Part shown: piece by piece, positions 26,301 through 32,319 of the stretch
Position numbering within the stretch: the stretch's first letter is position 1
Layout of the letters: each line of letters starts with the position of its first letter
Assembly (NCBI GenBank): GCA_023246415.1
Contig: JAHFIK010000004.1
Span: forward strand, 13,563-46,536
Length of the DNA stretch: 32,974 bases
Source: Candidatus Uhrbacteria bacterium
Lineage (GTDB): Bacteria; Patescibacteriota; Patescibacteriia; 2-12-FULL-60-25
Direction of reading: 5' to 3'
Notes under the pieces: generated by a model
What the model was told of the DNA's origin: nothing
Seen by the model: the letters and a program-made list of their open reading frames with translations, nothing else
Database searches by the model: none
Translations under genes and position numbers: made by a program

Positions 26301-28415
26301 TGGTTGACCGGCAACAACGGACTTCAACTCCGTACACCCATCGTTCTTCGCATCACATGTTGATGCAGACGCATCGAAATACACTTTCCCAAGCGTTCCG
26401 GAATAGGTTGCGGTCCATGCATTATCTCCCGCGAGCGGATTACGCGTCGTGGCGTACCACATACACCCGACGTTCGACGCGCTGCAATTTCCGTAATCAA
26501 CAGAACTCCGCAAATACCCAATCGGCTTTGCGTTCGTCCCGCGTGGCGTAAACATGCGGCAGCTGACAAACTGCTCGCTGCACGACTGCCCTTGGAATTG
26601 CCAGTACGGCTGTTCCGCCAGACAGTATCCATACCCACCGATACATTTTCCATCCGCGTCCCGCTTCAAACAGGAGACGGAATCTTGGCATTCAAACTGT
26701 CGATCCGCTGTCCCGGTGAGCAACGTATTTCCGTACCCCTTCACCGTACACTTTGACGGGAAGGCATCGAGCACCCAATTCGGATCAATCAAGTGACACC
26801 ACGGATGTGCATCGTCCAAGGTCCCCCGGACGCTTCCGCCATTCGCGGTATCGTAATTACAATCGTCGAACTTTGAAACGACTTCACCGAACGTAATACA
26901 TCCGACACCGCTCGCGCATCGTTGGTTGTTAATTGAAGAATCTGCCGCCAATTCCCAGCCGATCGGAATGATCCGCGCGAGCCGCAACTTTCGAAGGTTT
27001 GCGACGCAGAATCGATCTCCATTCGAAGCGCATGAGGGATCCTGGTTCTGTTGGATATCGGACGCTGGAATCAATTTTGCATTCTTATTAATAAATCCCT
27101 TGTCCAAGGCTTCACGGACCGTCAGCCCGCCTTGGGTCAACGCGAGCGCGAGATTCGCATCAATCGCGCACGACCAGCGCGTGCGCGTTCCTCCGGTACA
27201 AGAGGCCTGAAGTTCCGCGAGCGTATTCTCCTCTTCAGCCGACGTCAGCTTCGGCGTCAGAATATCTTTAAATTGTTCTGAGAAAATTTGCTGCGGTTGC
27301 GTGGCCTGCGGTGGTGCCGCAAACGGATTCGTCAAATCCAACGTGGACCCCTTATCCGCCGACGGCTGGAACAATCCTTTCATCACCTTTGAAAGCAATT
27401 TGGACGTCAGCGTATTCACGAACGTCGCGATGGTTGCTTTTCCGATTTCCACGAATCCAAGTTGGAACGCGTTCATGACAATGCCGAGACGCGTCGTTTG
27501 CTCGTTCTCTGCCGGACCGCGAATCAGCTGCTGATCAAATTGTTCTTTCACGGTTTGTGACGGCGTCTTGATGCTCCCGGTGACATAATCTTTGACCGGC
27601 TTATATCCCATCCCTTCCAACCGATCGAGAATCGCCCCCTGCTCGCTTCCGGCAACGGCATCGAGAAGCGGCGTGTGCAACGCAACCGCATAGGACAAAT
27701 CATTCCCTCCGGTCTGGAAGGTGGCTCCAATATTCGCAAGCGCGTCGGCGTTTGAGAGGGATGCTGCAGCCGTACTCCAGTTCCGCGTCAGCTGTGCCCA
27801 AGGACATTTTGGTGTTGGCCGCTTCAGCGGAATCGCGATGTCTGGAATGGAAAGCGCGAGCGAGAGGTTGATGGCTTGCCAGCTTGGCGGCTTACACAAG
27901 TTGAGCCCGAACTTACTCGTGAAGTCTTCCGAAAGCGTCCCGACGAATTCACCAAGCGCATCCTTACTCACGTCCGTGATGTAGTCACCGAAACTCTTTC
28001 CGTAAAACAACGGTCCCCCGGCCGGTCCCCCATCCGCAATCCAGGACGCGGTGTCGTACGCGATGGTCTGAGCGAGGTACGTGGCCGCATTCAAAAATCC
28101 GTAGAGCGCGGCTGTCAATAAATGAAACTCAATCGCGTTCTCCACCCGATCAACCGTTCCCTGTGCCTGACCCGTATCCGTACACAACCCCAACCCCGGA
28201 GCGGCGAGCAAGAAATCCGTACATGGCTTCGGCTTCACGGGCGGACCGACCGTCGACTGCCACATCTCCTCCGCATGCGCCACCGGGATCCCGATGATCC
28301 CCATGAGGACCGGATTCGTAAACGTGATTGACGCGAGCAAAATCCCAAGGAGGATTGTGGCTCCGAATCGCGTGGTAAGCACTTTTGGCTTACGGTTGTG
28401 TTGGTGATCCAGCAT
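17361..28415 (-). CDS. Giant cysteine-rich exported protein (3684 residues)
   Basis: One uninterrupted frame covers a third of the window. Residues 18-46 are hydrophobic and end in an AHA-EE sequence that looks like a signal-peptidase site, so export is likely. Residues 50-430 are poor in Cys and have amphipathic helices. The rest is very rich in Cys, Asn, Gly, Ser, Thr, Asp and aromatics, as expected for disulfide-bonded extracellular proteins. A module C-x6-C-x2-aromatic/Leu, usually with Gly before the second Cys, recurs with first Cys at 644, 687, 947, 1025, 1192, 1414, 1468, 1513 and 1631. Two stretches look like jelly-roll carbohydrate-binding domains (about 705-897, starting IQNGSFEE, and 1210-1360). 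A PKD-like strand VIVDWGDGS is near 3428, followed by short Cys-rich repeats (about 3455-3530). The start overlaps the upstream gene by 26 bases. No catalytic motif was found. A surface-attachment or host-contact role is inference. Confidence 0.9.
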   Translation of the reverse strand: MLDHQHNRKPKVLTTRFGATILLGILLASITFTNPVLMGIIGIPVAHAEEMWQSTVGPPVKPKPCTDFLLAAPGLGLCTDTGQAQGTVDRVENAIEFHLLTAALYGFLNAATYLAQTIAYDTASWIADGGPAGGPLFYGKSFGDYITDVSKDALGEFVGTLSEDFTSKFGLNLCKPPSWQAINLSLALSIPDIAIPLKRPTPKCPWAQLTRNWSTAAASLSNADALANIGATFQTGGNDLSYAVALHTPLLDAVAGSEQGAILDRLEGMGYKPVKDYVTGSIKTPSQTVKEQFDQQLIRGPAENEQTTRLGIVMNAFQLGFVEIGKATIATFVNTLTSKLLSKVMKGLFQPSADKGSTLDLTNPFAAPPQATQPQQIFSEQFKDILTPKLTSAEEENTLAELQASCTGGTRTRWSCAIDANLALALTQGGLTVREALDKGFINKNAKLIPASDIQQNQDPSCASNGDRFCVANLRKLRLARIIPIGWELAADSSINNQRCASGVGCITFGEVVSKFDDCNYDTANGGSVRGTLDDAHPWCHLIDPNWVLDAFPSKCTVKGYGNTLLTGTADRQFECQDSVSCLKRDADGKCIGGYGYCLAEQPYWQFQGQSCSEQFVSCRMFTPRGTNAKPIGYLRSSVDYGNCSASNVGCMWYATTRNPLAGDNAWTATYSGTLGKVYFDASASTCDAKNDGCTELKSVVAGQPSINLIQNGSFEEDDSSASGELVGWRRWWTNRSVSGKNFDPLAYAVPAVTTGDVSADGARAIVPPPPGSLGQLVRLTPSHQYTISYYARAGAGAPSAAGVTIQMFPIQGGDPNLVPSKGANQTTDTTFFKTSGCTDTNSVAGSRNTNVNVGIPSTIGSNWQRLQCSFTAPANAVWGLVFVVAGNASAPLIDAVKLEESEVATPFADGLNANLDTVDMKIPPAELGCTGESTDNPLCASYAKVCRENEAGCDGYRLTRQPGAPEIPAVLSAVDSCPSECVGYSEFRKQPSTFDYVHNPSQPLLDDPNDETVAYFVPDTARFCTAADVGCEQFTNLGAAANGGDVSAAYSYLRSCQQPSDAAQTYYTWEGSEDTGFQLRTWSMVRDLTATAPQGPLVVQKPGPDGVLKTPGDCNADTYIRGFDPDCRQFYDPQGNVFYRFESQTVLSDTNCQQFRLDRSSEADCRLTGGAFNAQTNACTYEALGTKSKSCTPAAAGCRGYVGTAGKSQTLVWSDDFTTDTDVSTVKVGPGASSVGLSRSTESVLVGDSSLKAVPTNGSYMYFSVPTESGVMYELTFWAKRAGPPQDVAVSAYTWSDPATRAMGVGNPIGTVSVSSEWRVYRLGPFTSDSNYPNANATEIRLEGLGTASFFIDKIRVERVSDVTYVVKDSWQTPASCDQTPEGIPEPHAMLGCEAYTNRSNVTVNARQFSRLCRETAIGCQAYVNTENTDTPYESRWEKPGSGGVTEVTVKPADHFAYYIPSKAKMCPDSAKGCRAFGLPQFTQDRLALKTDTPFTTVYLKDDPSNYSNALCSQPELFCEAYTYNANGQSSTAYFRAPSDHVCEWKQGVVIPATCDGQDMSRFSGRTYDGWYKTGTSCPCYPDRLITGSVFGLRYTGDAGYNAWVGADQSLYGKNADGTNQTYHGWTATCPQDQAECTEFRDPNDVSDPAHPAGRPYDIVNDSRLDTASCNGQVDPGNGCVLFRDTSDNTMRFSSAATQDAYRERGYRPVSPVDCVGTPDHPSCVRARLTYAKAYAEDHATDGGFTGCLAGAGSAGQTPEQAMISCSGAAAKTGNDTNLVVKVKPDRACSQWLACRTGETVYDPSVGAYKNICSDLALCNSSGETGAEGVPFCTGYVNRTGIGETIFKPYAVTDAMTYATRKVGFGAVDYSGLTIPNHFQIIDAKLKPIGSMLTLDPKTKSSLKKDYRLGVPVPVSSGLVNVSPSAADISSLASVPLLSKYVCILKQTGAMGVLTTSDGLLKKTNDSANPSSVVAAAQTDLCWEAVDQERPPAIGGVATTIVSDNLVVPFLDQRFTQDQNPSQDQMLSRAFPNTQCKASPEATAPFGNAYVIEWDDSVNPPQPKRVVDGYTNATFCEYGEDCECVYKRVGYKGTLKYYEPLSTDVVNAVCQGGPRDGLPCTADVSISGSEPPGGGATGTANVNYQAPHGDSIQQCGSGQCVPITDSTLVRGMTGQCLEYDISRPRAGSSQSECLLWNPNPILTGPGDQYHWEPTSGFKPPQSSGRYYCSSPIRRPRSQYLWPYSWRPNDVPREGFSWTAVALAMYVPAYMEFKASADTGYYIAGANNIGGPVGCGEDMTCIAGVGFMPNSSGNYAGAISALFYADWFTSDGSCVNFLFVGGCTGGESGASIDGQNSDGTQQGNICEEVDDEDQAFIYKTDEMRLVTTGQGTNRSYAEYAFMMNPVEIAYGTLGYTPTDPETVLDFSTEDSISSFEFNVPAGKIGCGYSQEWGDAAVKDWGDVDSWKPQDDAWQANFKKYLQEGGGMLDRKNAQIVTEDGSPTGIPVKVDCVMGDADRSPETQQCFIKSWQIDYRSQGQDKFLAFSPDIGRESLDRLSTHPLYGKCDSSHPWFSIRAVFEDVASSENDLDALEVNPEHLTGPFQFVGLWVSACAPGDQTRYIYMQMKMNSADVCRELVETISKDSHDSTVFTDRNSAQSGYALKNGFTWNTTNIPFGASLATGEAGTQPLYMSGVKQSQVNPLNPPTFTFPGQTYFQSSTYPTSNWGLLSNVFARIYRIYGYSTRSVSRSDWACTNRASPQFGQWCPNLDLVSGSDADAKKKSLAEQYCGYAGKCVKGSLDARNVFGSKVCNSFSGLNRGLDCSGNPDICHIAPMTEQDGVPTPMFGACALFQGYTPADASHGTAIDAKWTSVNKNYRCTGKDCPTGSLSNCTWDGVVGSSNQNGCSRADAVKAGAFRCEAGSVRSPDQVYQSYAGQGETYASYCSKLSTRSHECPLAMPSGSEQCNIESGETVGTCGGSPWAQCKTSADCTFLARNWWPAGDGNNRFMVSGWGEESAWPLGYRDKSLGNTAYPSGSYDFHYAQTDWFGSEFGLRLVENRDAAKAAFYPSVSWDTQLTAGNWTGPTGESTKLFFTAISPSVSGAVWTHTLSYDSWDDRSLMQLMPGFNPLVFWSANGSDYNQLNFGAGKIDMNQVQNSAAPFVYFTKNASWDPNNVSPTMVAHYGACESVALMFRDSKTTSTVIGGTCRGGTRAGAGCGQDSDCRPAGVKLSDADNWCNPVTSGNDTTNPQNSYDRTSVNTDCWPNYSSSNPKNPRLETDPAQDSNICTHPPGYWPRPNYCLDPNDEYCGLFGYDLTNVSNSVKDTVPLPTDVTPGLYTPRFLNPATYPPDSTLKFNYVDYYSPQPPHTAAPDIRTCQGQQCRVAGLDTLSVDGLVGGLANGGVGNHVAALRFYAWASHEQMPLRRVIVDWGDGSTSELPDAYMKNRKPFCDTNKECTDTPGLTCNTDNDCPPGGGSCQSYGNCSNNPNTKCFNDKQCTIGSESGTCEKRIYFGNSSDACEQQYLEFRHAFSCPANAQNVLTACSLSGTSVVGRCSRDNSRTCAAGCGPTDSCVDTMSAPGGCYDSANNRCLFTPRVMIIDNWGWCSGECRGATNQVGKLVDVSKSPVLHPNGGCYDASLVRNNIDFTTAIGPNECSTLSISNSADRPWIVYPGSIVLLPGEAI

Positions 28416-29064
28416 TATTCAAAAGAGTTTGTTTCTGAGCACTCCCCGCCGCCCCATTTCCATTTGCCGCCGCGTCGTATGCTTTGAGCAACGCCGCGTC
28501 CGAGTATTGTGCGAGGTCCGAATCCGTCATGCCACGCATTTTTAAGAACTGCCGAATGGACGCTGGATCGCGCGGCGGAACGCCCGGACCGCTTGGGGCG
28601 GTCGATGATGGGGCGCCGACAAAGTCCGATGCCGTAGGAGCCGTTGATGTTGAAAAATCCGTTCCGACAAATGACCCAGAACACGTTTGGCCTTCCGGAC
28701 AATTCGGATCTGTTCCGCGTGCGATTTCGATATTGTCCGGCACTCCGTCGGAATCCGTATCCGCGAGATACGGCGAGGTGTGATAGACATTCAGTTCCTG
28801 CCAGTCCGAAATCCCATCGCCATCCGTATCGGTTTCCTGCTGTTGCTGCATTTTCTGCGCATCACTCGGACCGAGCGATCGTTGAAACGCAACGAATTCA
28901 TCTAAGGATGCCGTGAATGGACGATTGAGCGCTCGGTTCACCTGAACGGCCGCGAGAACGAACGCGATCACCCCACAAACGAGTAAGACCCCCACCGTCA
29001 GTTTTTGCTCACGTGTGAGGGATTCAAGGAAACGTTTTCGCTCTCCGTGAGGTTGATCTCCCAT
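28390..29064 (-). CDS. Membrane-anchored protein with thrombospondin type 3-like Ca-binding repeats
   Basis: The 224-residue protein has a short basic N-terminus, one membrane segment (about 22-42, KLTVGVLLVCGVIAFVLAAV) and an outside part. Two Asp-rich repeats follow: DTDGDGISDWQE (79-90) and DTDSDGVPDNIE (102-113), each with the DxDxDG ligand pattern of calcium-binding thrombospondin type 3 or dockerin-like loops. A Ser/Thr/Pro-rich linker (about 125-170) and a helical end (IRQFLKMRGMTDSDLAQYSDAAL) complete it. The ATG at 29064 is chosen because a TGCTATACT promoter lies at 29083-29091, inside a longer frame that reaches 29139. Its last 26 bases overlap the start of the giant-protein gene, so the two are very probably cotranscribed and translationally coupled, and may work together at the cell surface. 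Confidence 0.88.
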   Translation of the reverse strand: MGDQPHGERKRFLESLTREQKLTVGVLLVCGVIAFVLAAVQVNRALNRPFTASLDEFVAFQRSLGPSDAQKMQQQQETDTDGDGISDWQELNVYHTSPYLADTDSDGVPDNIEIARGTDPNCPEGQTCSGSFVGTDFSTSTAPTASDFVGAPSSTAPSGPGVPPRDPASIRQFLKMRGMTDSDLAQYSDAALLKAYDAAANGNGAAGSAQKQTLLNNAGSPTQP

Positions 29065-29082
29065 AAGGATGGGACGATTCAG

Positions 29083-29111
29083 AGTATAGCATGGGCGATG
29101 CACGAGGTCAG
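29083..29111 (-). promoter_or_regulatory. Promoter of the Ca-repeat and giant-protein operon
   Basis: On the minus strand CTGACC (29106-29111) is followed after 17 bases by TATACT (29083-29088), preceded by TGC, giving an extended -10 element. The predicted start is about a dozen bases before the ATG at 29064. Confidence 0.65.
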
Positions 29112-29125
29112 TCGCCTCTCTGCAG

Positions 29126-29200
29126 AAGTCACGAGTCAAGAGTCACGAGTCAAGAGTTTGGATCCGAAACTCATGACTCATGACTCGTGACTCGTGACTT
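29126..29200. repeat. Inverted repeat of GAGTCACGAGTCA words in a divergent promoter region
   Basis: The arms at 29126-29159 and 29167-29200 pair over 34 bases with three mismatches and a seven-base loop. They are made of AGTCACG, AGTCAAG and AGTCATG words. Unlike most repeats in this window, it lies between two divergent genes (the Ca-repeat gene and hsp20), not after a stop codon. Confidence 0.9.
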
Positions 29201-29215
29201 TCAACCTTCCTGACC

Positions 29216-29244
29216 GTGACTTCCTGGCCAATTCGGGTTACCAT
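29216..29244 (+). promoter_or_regulatory. Possible hsp20 promoter
   Basis: GTGACT (29216-29221) is followed after 17 bases by TACCAT (29239-29244). Each matches its consensus at four of six positions. The ATG lies only eleven bases beyond. Confidence 0.35.
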
Positions 29245-29254
29245 AGGGAACGAT

Positions 29255-29635
29255 ATGTTCGCCCCATCCACCCAATCCATCCCAGAATGGTCCGGTCCGC
29301 TTGAAGAAGGACAGCTCTCTGTCGATGTCTTCCGCGATCAGGACGATCTCGTGATCCGGTCCACGGTTGCGGGCGCAAAACCCGAAGACCTCGACATCTC
29401 CGTGCATGGCGACCTGCTCACCATCCGAGGAAAGCGCGGGATGGATCGTGAAATCTCAGAAGATGACTGGTACTATCGTGAATGCTACTGGGGCGCGTTC
29501 AGCCGATCTGTCGTCCTTCCGTATGAAGTAAAGACCGGGCAAACGGAAGCCTTTCTAAAAAATGGCGTGTTAGAAATTCGACTCCCCATCTCAGAAAATG
29601 CAGGGAGGAATATCAAGGTTAATGTAAGGGAATAG
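29255..29635 (+). CDS. Small heat-shock protein, Hsp20/alpha-crystallin family
   Basis: Hsp20 proteins form oligomers that hold unfolding proteins for later refolding. The 126-residue product has a short N-terminal arm and an alpha-crystallin domain (about 20-115). Typical strands are LSVDVFRDQDDLVIRSTVAGAKPEDLDISV, seen here at about 21-50 and described in parts: VDVFRDQDDL, VAGAKPEDLDI and LLTIRGKR. The domain ends with AFLKNGVLEIRLP, which matches the conserved A-x-x-x-NGVL motif, and then a short C-terminal extension. The ATG at 29255 follows AGGGA by five bases and gives the normal family start; a frame beginning at 29216 would add 13 residues. The gene is followed within five bases by a perfect 29-bp-arm inverted repeat. 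Confidence 0.95.
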   Translation: MFAPSTQSIPEWSGPLEEGQLSVDVFRDQDDLVIRSTVAGAKPEDLDISVHGDLLTIRGKRGMDREISEDDWYYRECYWGAFSRSVVLPYEVKTGQTEAFLKNGVLEIRLPISENAGRNIKVNVRE

Positions 29636-29639
29636 GTTT

Positions 29640-29705
29640 GAATTTGGAATTTAGAATTTGGAATTTGGGTCTGGATCCAAATTCCAAATTCTAAATTCCA
29701 AATTC
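29640..29705. repeat. Perfect inverted repeat of GAATTTGGAATTT words after hsp20
   Basis: Two perfect 29-base arms (29640-29668 and 29677-29705) reiterate GAATTTG/GAATTTA and enclose an eight-base loop. It begins four bases after the hsp20 stop codon. The same word occurs once more in the groES leader (8292-8304). Confidence 0.95.
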
Positions 29706-29775
29706 CGCTTCCTCACGTGACATTTCTTTAAAGGAACGGTAACGTTTATCTCTATCATCCTGTCCCGCCCACCCT

Positions 29776-31665
29776 ATGTCTGAAAAAGAACATCCAAAGG
29801 AGAAAGAGCATAAAGAGCACATCGCAAAAAGCGTGGACAAAGCCGCAGTCAAGGCCGCGATCACTTGGACGCTTGTCGCTGCAGGGATCTTTGCGGTCGT
29901 CGTGGGACTCGGGGCGCTCGCCTTCTTTGGATATGATCGACTGTATTCGAATCGGATTTTTCCCGGCGTCCGTGTCTTAGGCGTGCGGATGGATGGACTC
30001 ACGGCAGACGAGGCACGAACCACCCTGCACGCATCCATCGACAGTGCCCTCACGAATGGCGTCCGGTTTTCCTATGCCGGTCGTGAGGTCGCACTCGGAA
30101 GCGCAACCGTTGCACAAGATCCGGATCTCTCACGCGACTACGTCACCTATAATGTCGACGATGCCGTGAATGCCGCGATGGGCGTTGGCCGAAGCGGAAA
30201 TCCGATTCGCGACACGCTGGCGCGCTGGATTGCCCGCGCAAAACCGATCCAACTCGCCGTGGCAACAAATATTGATACCGACGGGATCAAAAGCGCGGTC
30301 ATGAAATCGCTCGGCAATGACATTTCACCGGCTCAAGACGCACGCATCATTGTGCACTGGGATGCCGCCGCACAGGATGCCCGTGTGGACGTGCAGGATG
30401 CGAAATCTGGAAAGAGCATTGTCTGGGATGGCGCCATGGAAGCGCTCCGGCGTCAGGCGGCCACGCTCAAATTCGCCCCGATCCCCCTCCGCGACACTGT
30501 GACCCAGCCAACGCTCCTCTCAAAGGATGTCGAGCCATTAAAAAATGATGCAGAAGCCCTGCTCGCACGCGCACCCATCACACTCACCTACGTCGACAAG
30601 GTCTATCCGATTTCAAAAGAGCAGTTCGCCGGATGGGTGAATGTCGTGAAGACGAATGGCAAGCTGTCCGCAACGATTGATCCAGACATCTTCGCAAAAC
30701 AGATCCGCGAGATCGCTCCGATTGAAGTCCGCGCACAAAAAGGGACGCTCGAAGTGAAAGATGGAAAGATCACAAACTTCACCGCAGGGAGCGTCGGCAT
30801 CTCCATTGATGATGCCGCCACGCTCAAGGGCATCACCGATGGGATCTTTACAACCTCCACCTTCCCAATTATCGCGAACAAAGTTGACGCCTCCCTTGAT
30901 GGGAGCGACCCGGAAAAACTTGGGATTAAAGAGATTATTGGAATCGGCACCTCGGACTTCTCCGGGTCACCGACGAATCGCCGAAAAAATATTGCGAATG
31001 GCGTCTCGAAAGTGAACGGAACGATCATCGCCCCCGGCGAAGAATTTTCTCTCCTCAAAACATTGGGATCGATTACCGCAGATCAGGGCTGGTATCCAGA
31101 ACTCGTCATCAAAGGAAACGAGACGACTCCGGAACTCGGCGGCGGCCTCTGCCAAATCGGCACGACCGCCTTCCGTGCGGCGCTCAATTCCGGCATGAAA
31201 ATCACGGAACGGCGCAACCACTCCTATCGCGTGCGCTACTACGAACCCGCCGGCACGGATGCAACGATTTACGATCCATCGCCAGACTTCAAATTCGTCA
31301 ACGACACGAAGACGTCCATCCTCATCAACGCGTACATCAAAGGCGATATCATCACCTACGAATTCTGGGGAACGAAGGATGGTCGAAAAGTCACAGTCGG
31401 TCCATCGCAAATTTCAAATATCACGCCTCCCCCACCAAAGAAGACGATTGAAACGTTGAGCCTCAAACCCGGTCAGACGAAATGTACGGAAACGGCACAC
31501 GCGGGGGCAGATGCAGCACTCCCGTATCATATCGATTACGCAGACGGTACGGTTCACGACGAAGTCTTCCATTCCCACTACCGACCATGGCAGGCGGTGT
31601 GCTTAGTCGGCGTGGAGAAACTGTCGGATCCGGCAGCGGGGGCAGCGAGCAGTACGACGCCGTAG
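29776..31665 (+). CDS. VanW-domain envelope protein with peptidoglycan-binding-like repeats
   Basis: The 629-residue protein has a charged cytoplasmic N-terminus (1-27), one membrane segment (about 28-51) and a long external part. Two similar regions (about 60-250 and 255-390, with LLARAPITLTYVDKVYPISKEQFAGWV in the second) resemble the YoaR-type putative peptidoglycan-binding domain that often precedes VanW. The VanW domain is at about 395-540: RRKNIANGVSKVNGTIIAPGEEFS, then LGGGLCQIGTTAFRAALNSG near 455, then ERRNHSYRVRYYEPAGTDAT; the stretches are given as parts of one domain. VanW is associated with vancomycin-resistance clusters but its activity is not established, and most family members are not resistance proteins. 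A Pro/Lys linker and a short C-terminal domain with two Cys follow. A cell-wall role is likely. Confidence 0.92.
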   Translation: MSEKEHPKEKEHKEHIAKSVDKAAVKAAITWTLVAAGIFAVVVGLGALAFFGYDRLYSNRIFPGVRVLGVRMDGLTADEARTTLHASIDSALTNGVRFSYAGREVALGSATVAQDPDLSRDYVTYNVDDAVNAAMGVGRSGNPIRDTLARWIARAKPIQLAVATNIDTDGIKSAVMKSLGNDISPAQDARIIVHWDAAAQDARVDVQDAKSGKSIVWDGAMEALRRQAATLKFAPIPLRDTVTQPTLLSKDVEPLKNDAEALLARAPITLTYVDKVYPISKEQFAGWVNVVKTNGKLSATIDPDIFAKQIREIAPIEVRAQKGTLEVKDGKITNFTAGSVGISIDDAATLKGITDGIFTTSTFPIIANKVDASLDGSDPEKLGIKEIIGIGTSDFSGSPTNRRKNIANGVSKVNGTIIAPGEEFSLLKTLGSITADQGWYPELVIKGNETTPELGGGLCQIGTTAFRAALNSGMKITERRNHSYRVRYYEPAGTDATIYDPSPDFKFVNDTKTSILINAYIKGDIITYEFWGTKDGRKVTVGPSQISNITPPPPKKTIETLSLKPGQTKCTETAHAGADAALPYHIDYADGTVHDEVFHSHYRPWQAVCLVGVEKLSDPAAGAASSTTP

Positions 31666-31688
31666 TGAGGGAGGTAAGGCGATACAGT

Positions 31689-31718
31689 ATGGAGAGGTAA
31701 AAACGTTCTCTCCATTTT
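31689..31718 (+). terminator. Weak hairpin after the VanW-domain gene
   Basis: ATGGAGAG (31689-31696) pairs with CTCTCCAT (31708-31715), followed by TTTT. The loop of 11 bases is long. The right arm overlaps the start of the GIY-YIG element's end repeat. Confidence 0.4.
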
Positions 31719-31752
31719 CCCGAGGAGTCCCCGACGAGGGATCCCTTGGAAG
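31711..31752 (+). repeat. Left end repeat of the GIY-YIG element
   Basis: This is a 42-base terminal repeat. It differs from the complement of 32172-32213 at a single base. Eight bases upstream of the relative at 2716, and here at 31698-31705, the octamer TAAAAACG also recurs at similar distance. Confidence 0.85.
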
Positions 31753-31775
31753 TGGCATTTGGAATAGGCGACGCC

Positions 31776-32075
31776 TCATGAATACCTATCCCAAAACCTC
31801 GCCAAATCACACCATGTTGGGTTCTGCCCTGCGATAAGACGCTCCTTCTTTTCACGGCGCCACGATTTAATTTGATATTCGCGAGCACGAGCCTCACTAA
31901 GCTCTGCATATTTTTCATAATAGACGAGCTTGTGACAACGATATTTTGATGAAAATCCTGGCATCGTATTTGCCTTATGCATACTCACTCTCCCAACGAT
32001 GTCGATCGTCGAACCGATATAGAGCGTACCGGAGATACTCGCCATGATGTAGACGCAAAATTCTTCAGATTGCAT
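31776..32075 (-). CDS. GIY-YIG nuclease family protein (UPF0213-like)
   Basis: The 99-residue protein is a single GIY-YIG domain. The paired motif is seen as VYIM (8-11) and LYIG (18-21), followed by Arg29, His33, and the glutamate of the SEARAREYQIKSW helix near residues 60-72. The C-terminal NPTWCDLARFW is typical of the small stand-alone UPF0213 group. GIY-YIG domains cut DNA through a single-metal site and occur in UvrC, homing endonucleases and some transposition systems; the small stand-alone group has no settled function. The gene ends with TGA. It is the only gene inside a pair of 42-bp inverted repeats, which suggests it is part of a mobile or repeat-spreading unit. No Shine-Dalgarno site is visible. 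A TTGACT hexamer lies upstream but without a well-spaced -10 box. Confidence 0.93.
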   Translation of the reverse strand: MQSEEFCVYIMASISGTLYIGSTIDIVGRVSMHKANTMPGFSSKYRCHKLVYYEKYAELSEARAREYQIKSWRREKKERLIAGQNPTWCDLARFWDRYS

Positions 32076-32171
32076 ATCTGTATTCAGTGATCTACCGCGA
32101 GATGCAAGTCAATATTTCGAATTTTTGCTAAATCAAAATATTTTTTGTGGCCGTTCCGTTTCAAGAAGTCC

Positions 32172-32213
32172 CTTCCAAGGGATCCCTCGTCGGGGACTCC
32201 TCGGGAAAGTGGA
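32172..32213 (-). repeat. Right end repeat of the GIY-YIG element
   Basis: This is the inverted partner of 31711-31752, with one mismatch (position 32209). It lies 97 bases upstream of the GIY-YIG start codon. Confidence 0.85.
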
Positions 32214-32281
32214 TAAAAAAAGCGCGTTTTCAAAAGCATCTCCTAACTCGCTAGAACGCTTCCGCCCTACCTCCCTAAACG

Positions 32282-32309
32282 AAAAACACCTCCCGCGGGA
32301 GGTGTTTTT
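32282..32309. terminator. Perfect bidirectional terminator hairpin
   Basis: AAAAACACCTCCCG (32282-32295) is followed directly by its complement CGGGAGGTGTTTTT (32296-32309). The A and T runs at the outside let it act in both directions. Confidence 0.85.
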
Positions 32310-32319
32310 CTCTGCACAT

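Larger units (their letters stand above)
31711..32213. mobile_element. Putative GIY-YIG element bounded by 42-bp inverted repeats
   Basis: The ends 31711-31752 and 32172-32213 are inverted copies that differ at one position. Each holds two tandem 11-base units, CGAGGAGTCCC and CGAGGGATCCC, separated by CGA. The 503-bp unit carries one gene, a GIY-YIG nuclease family protein. A gene-less relative lies at 2716-2842. No target-site duplication could be recognised. Confidence 0.6.

Noticed and set aside
17361-28415. Many plus-strand frames opposite the giant gene, some over 100 codons
   Set aside because: They are shadows of a GC-rich, codon-biased gene on the other strand and show Arg/Ser/Pro-rich nonsense composition.
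29776-31665. VanW-domain gene as a vancomycin-resistance determinant
   Set aside because: No vanA/B-type ligase or vanHXYS/R genes are nearby and the domain is widespread in bacteria without resistance.
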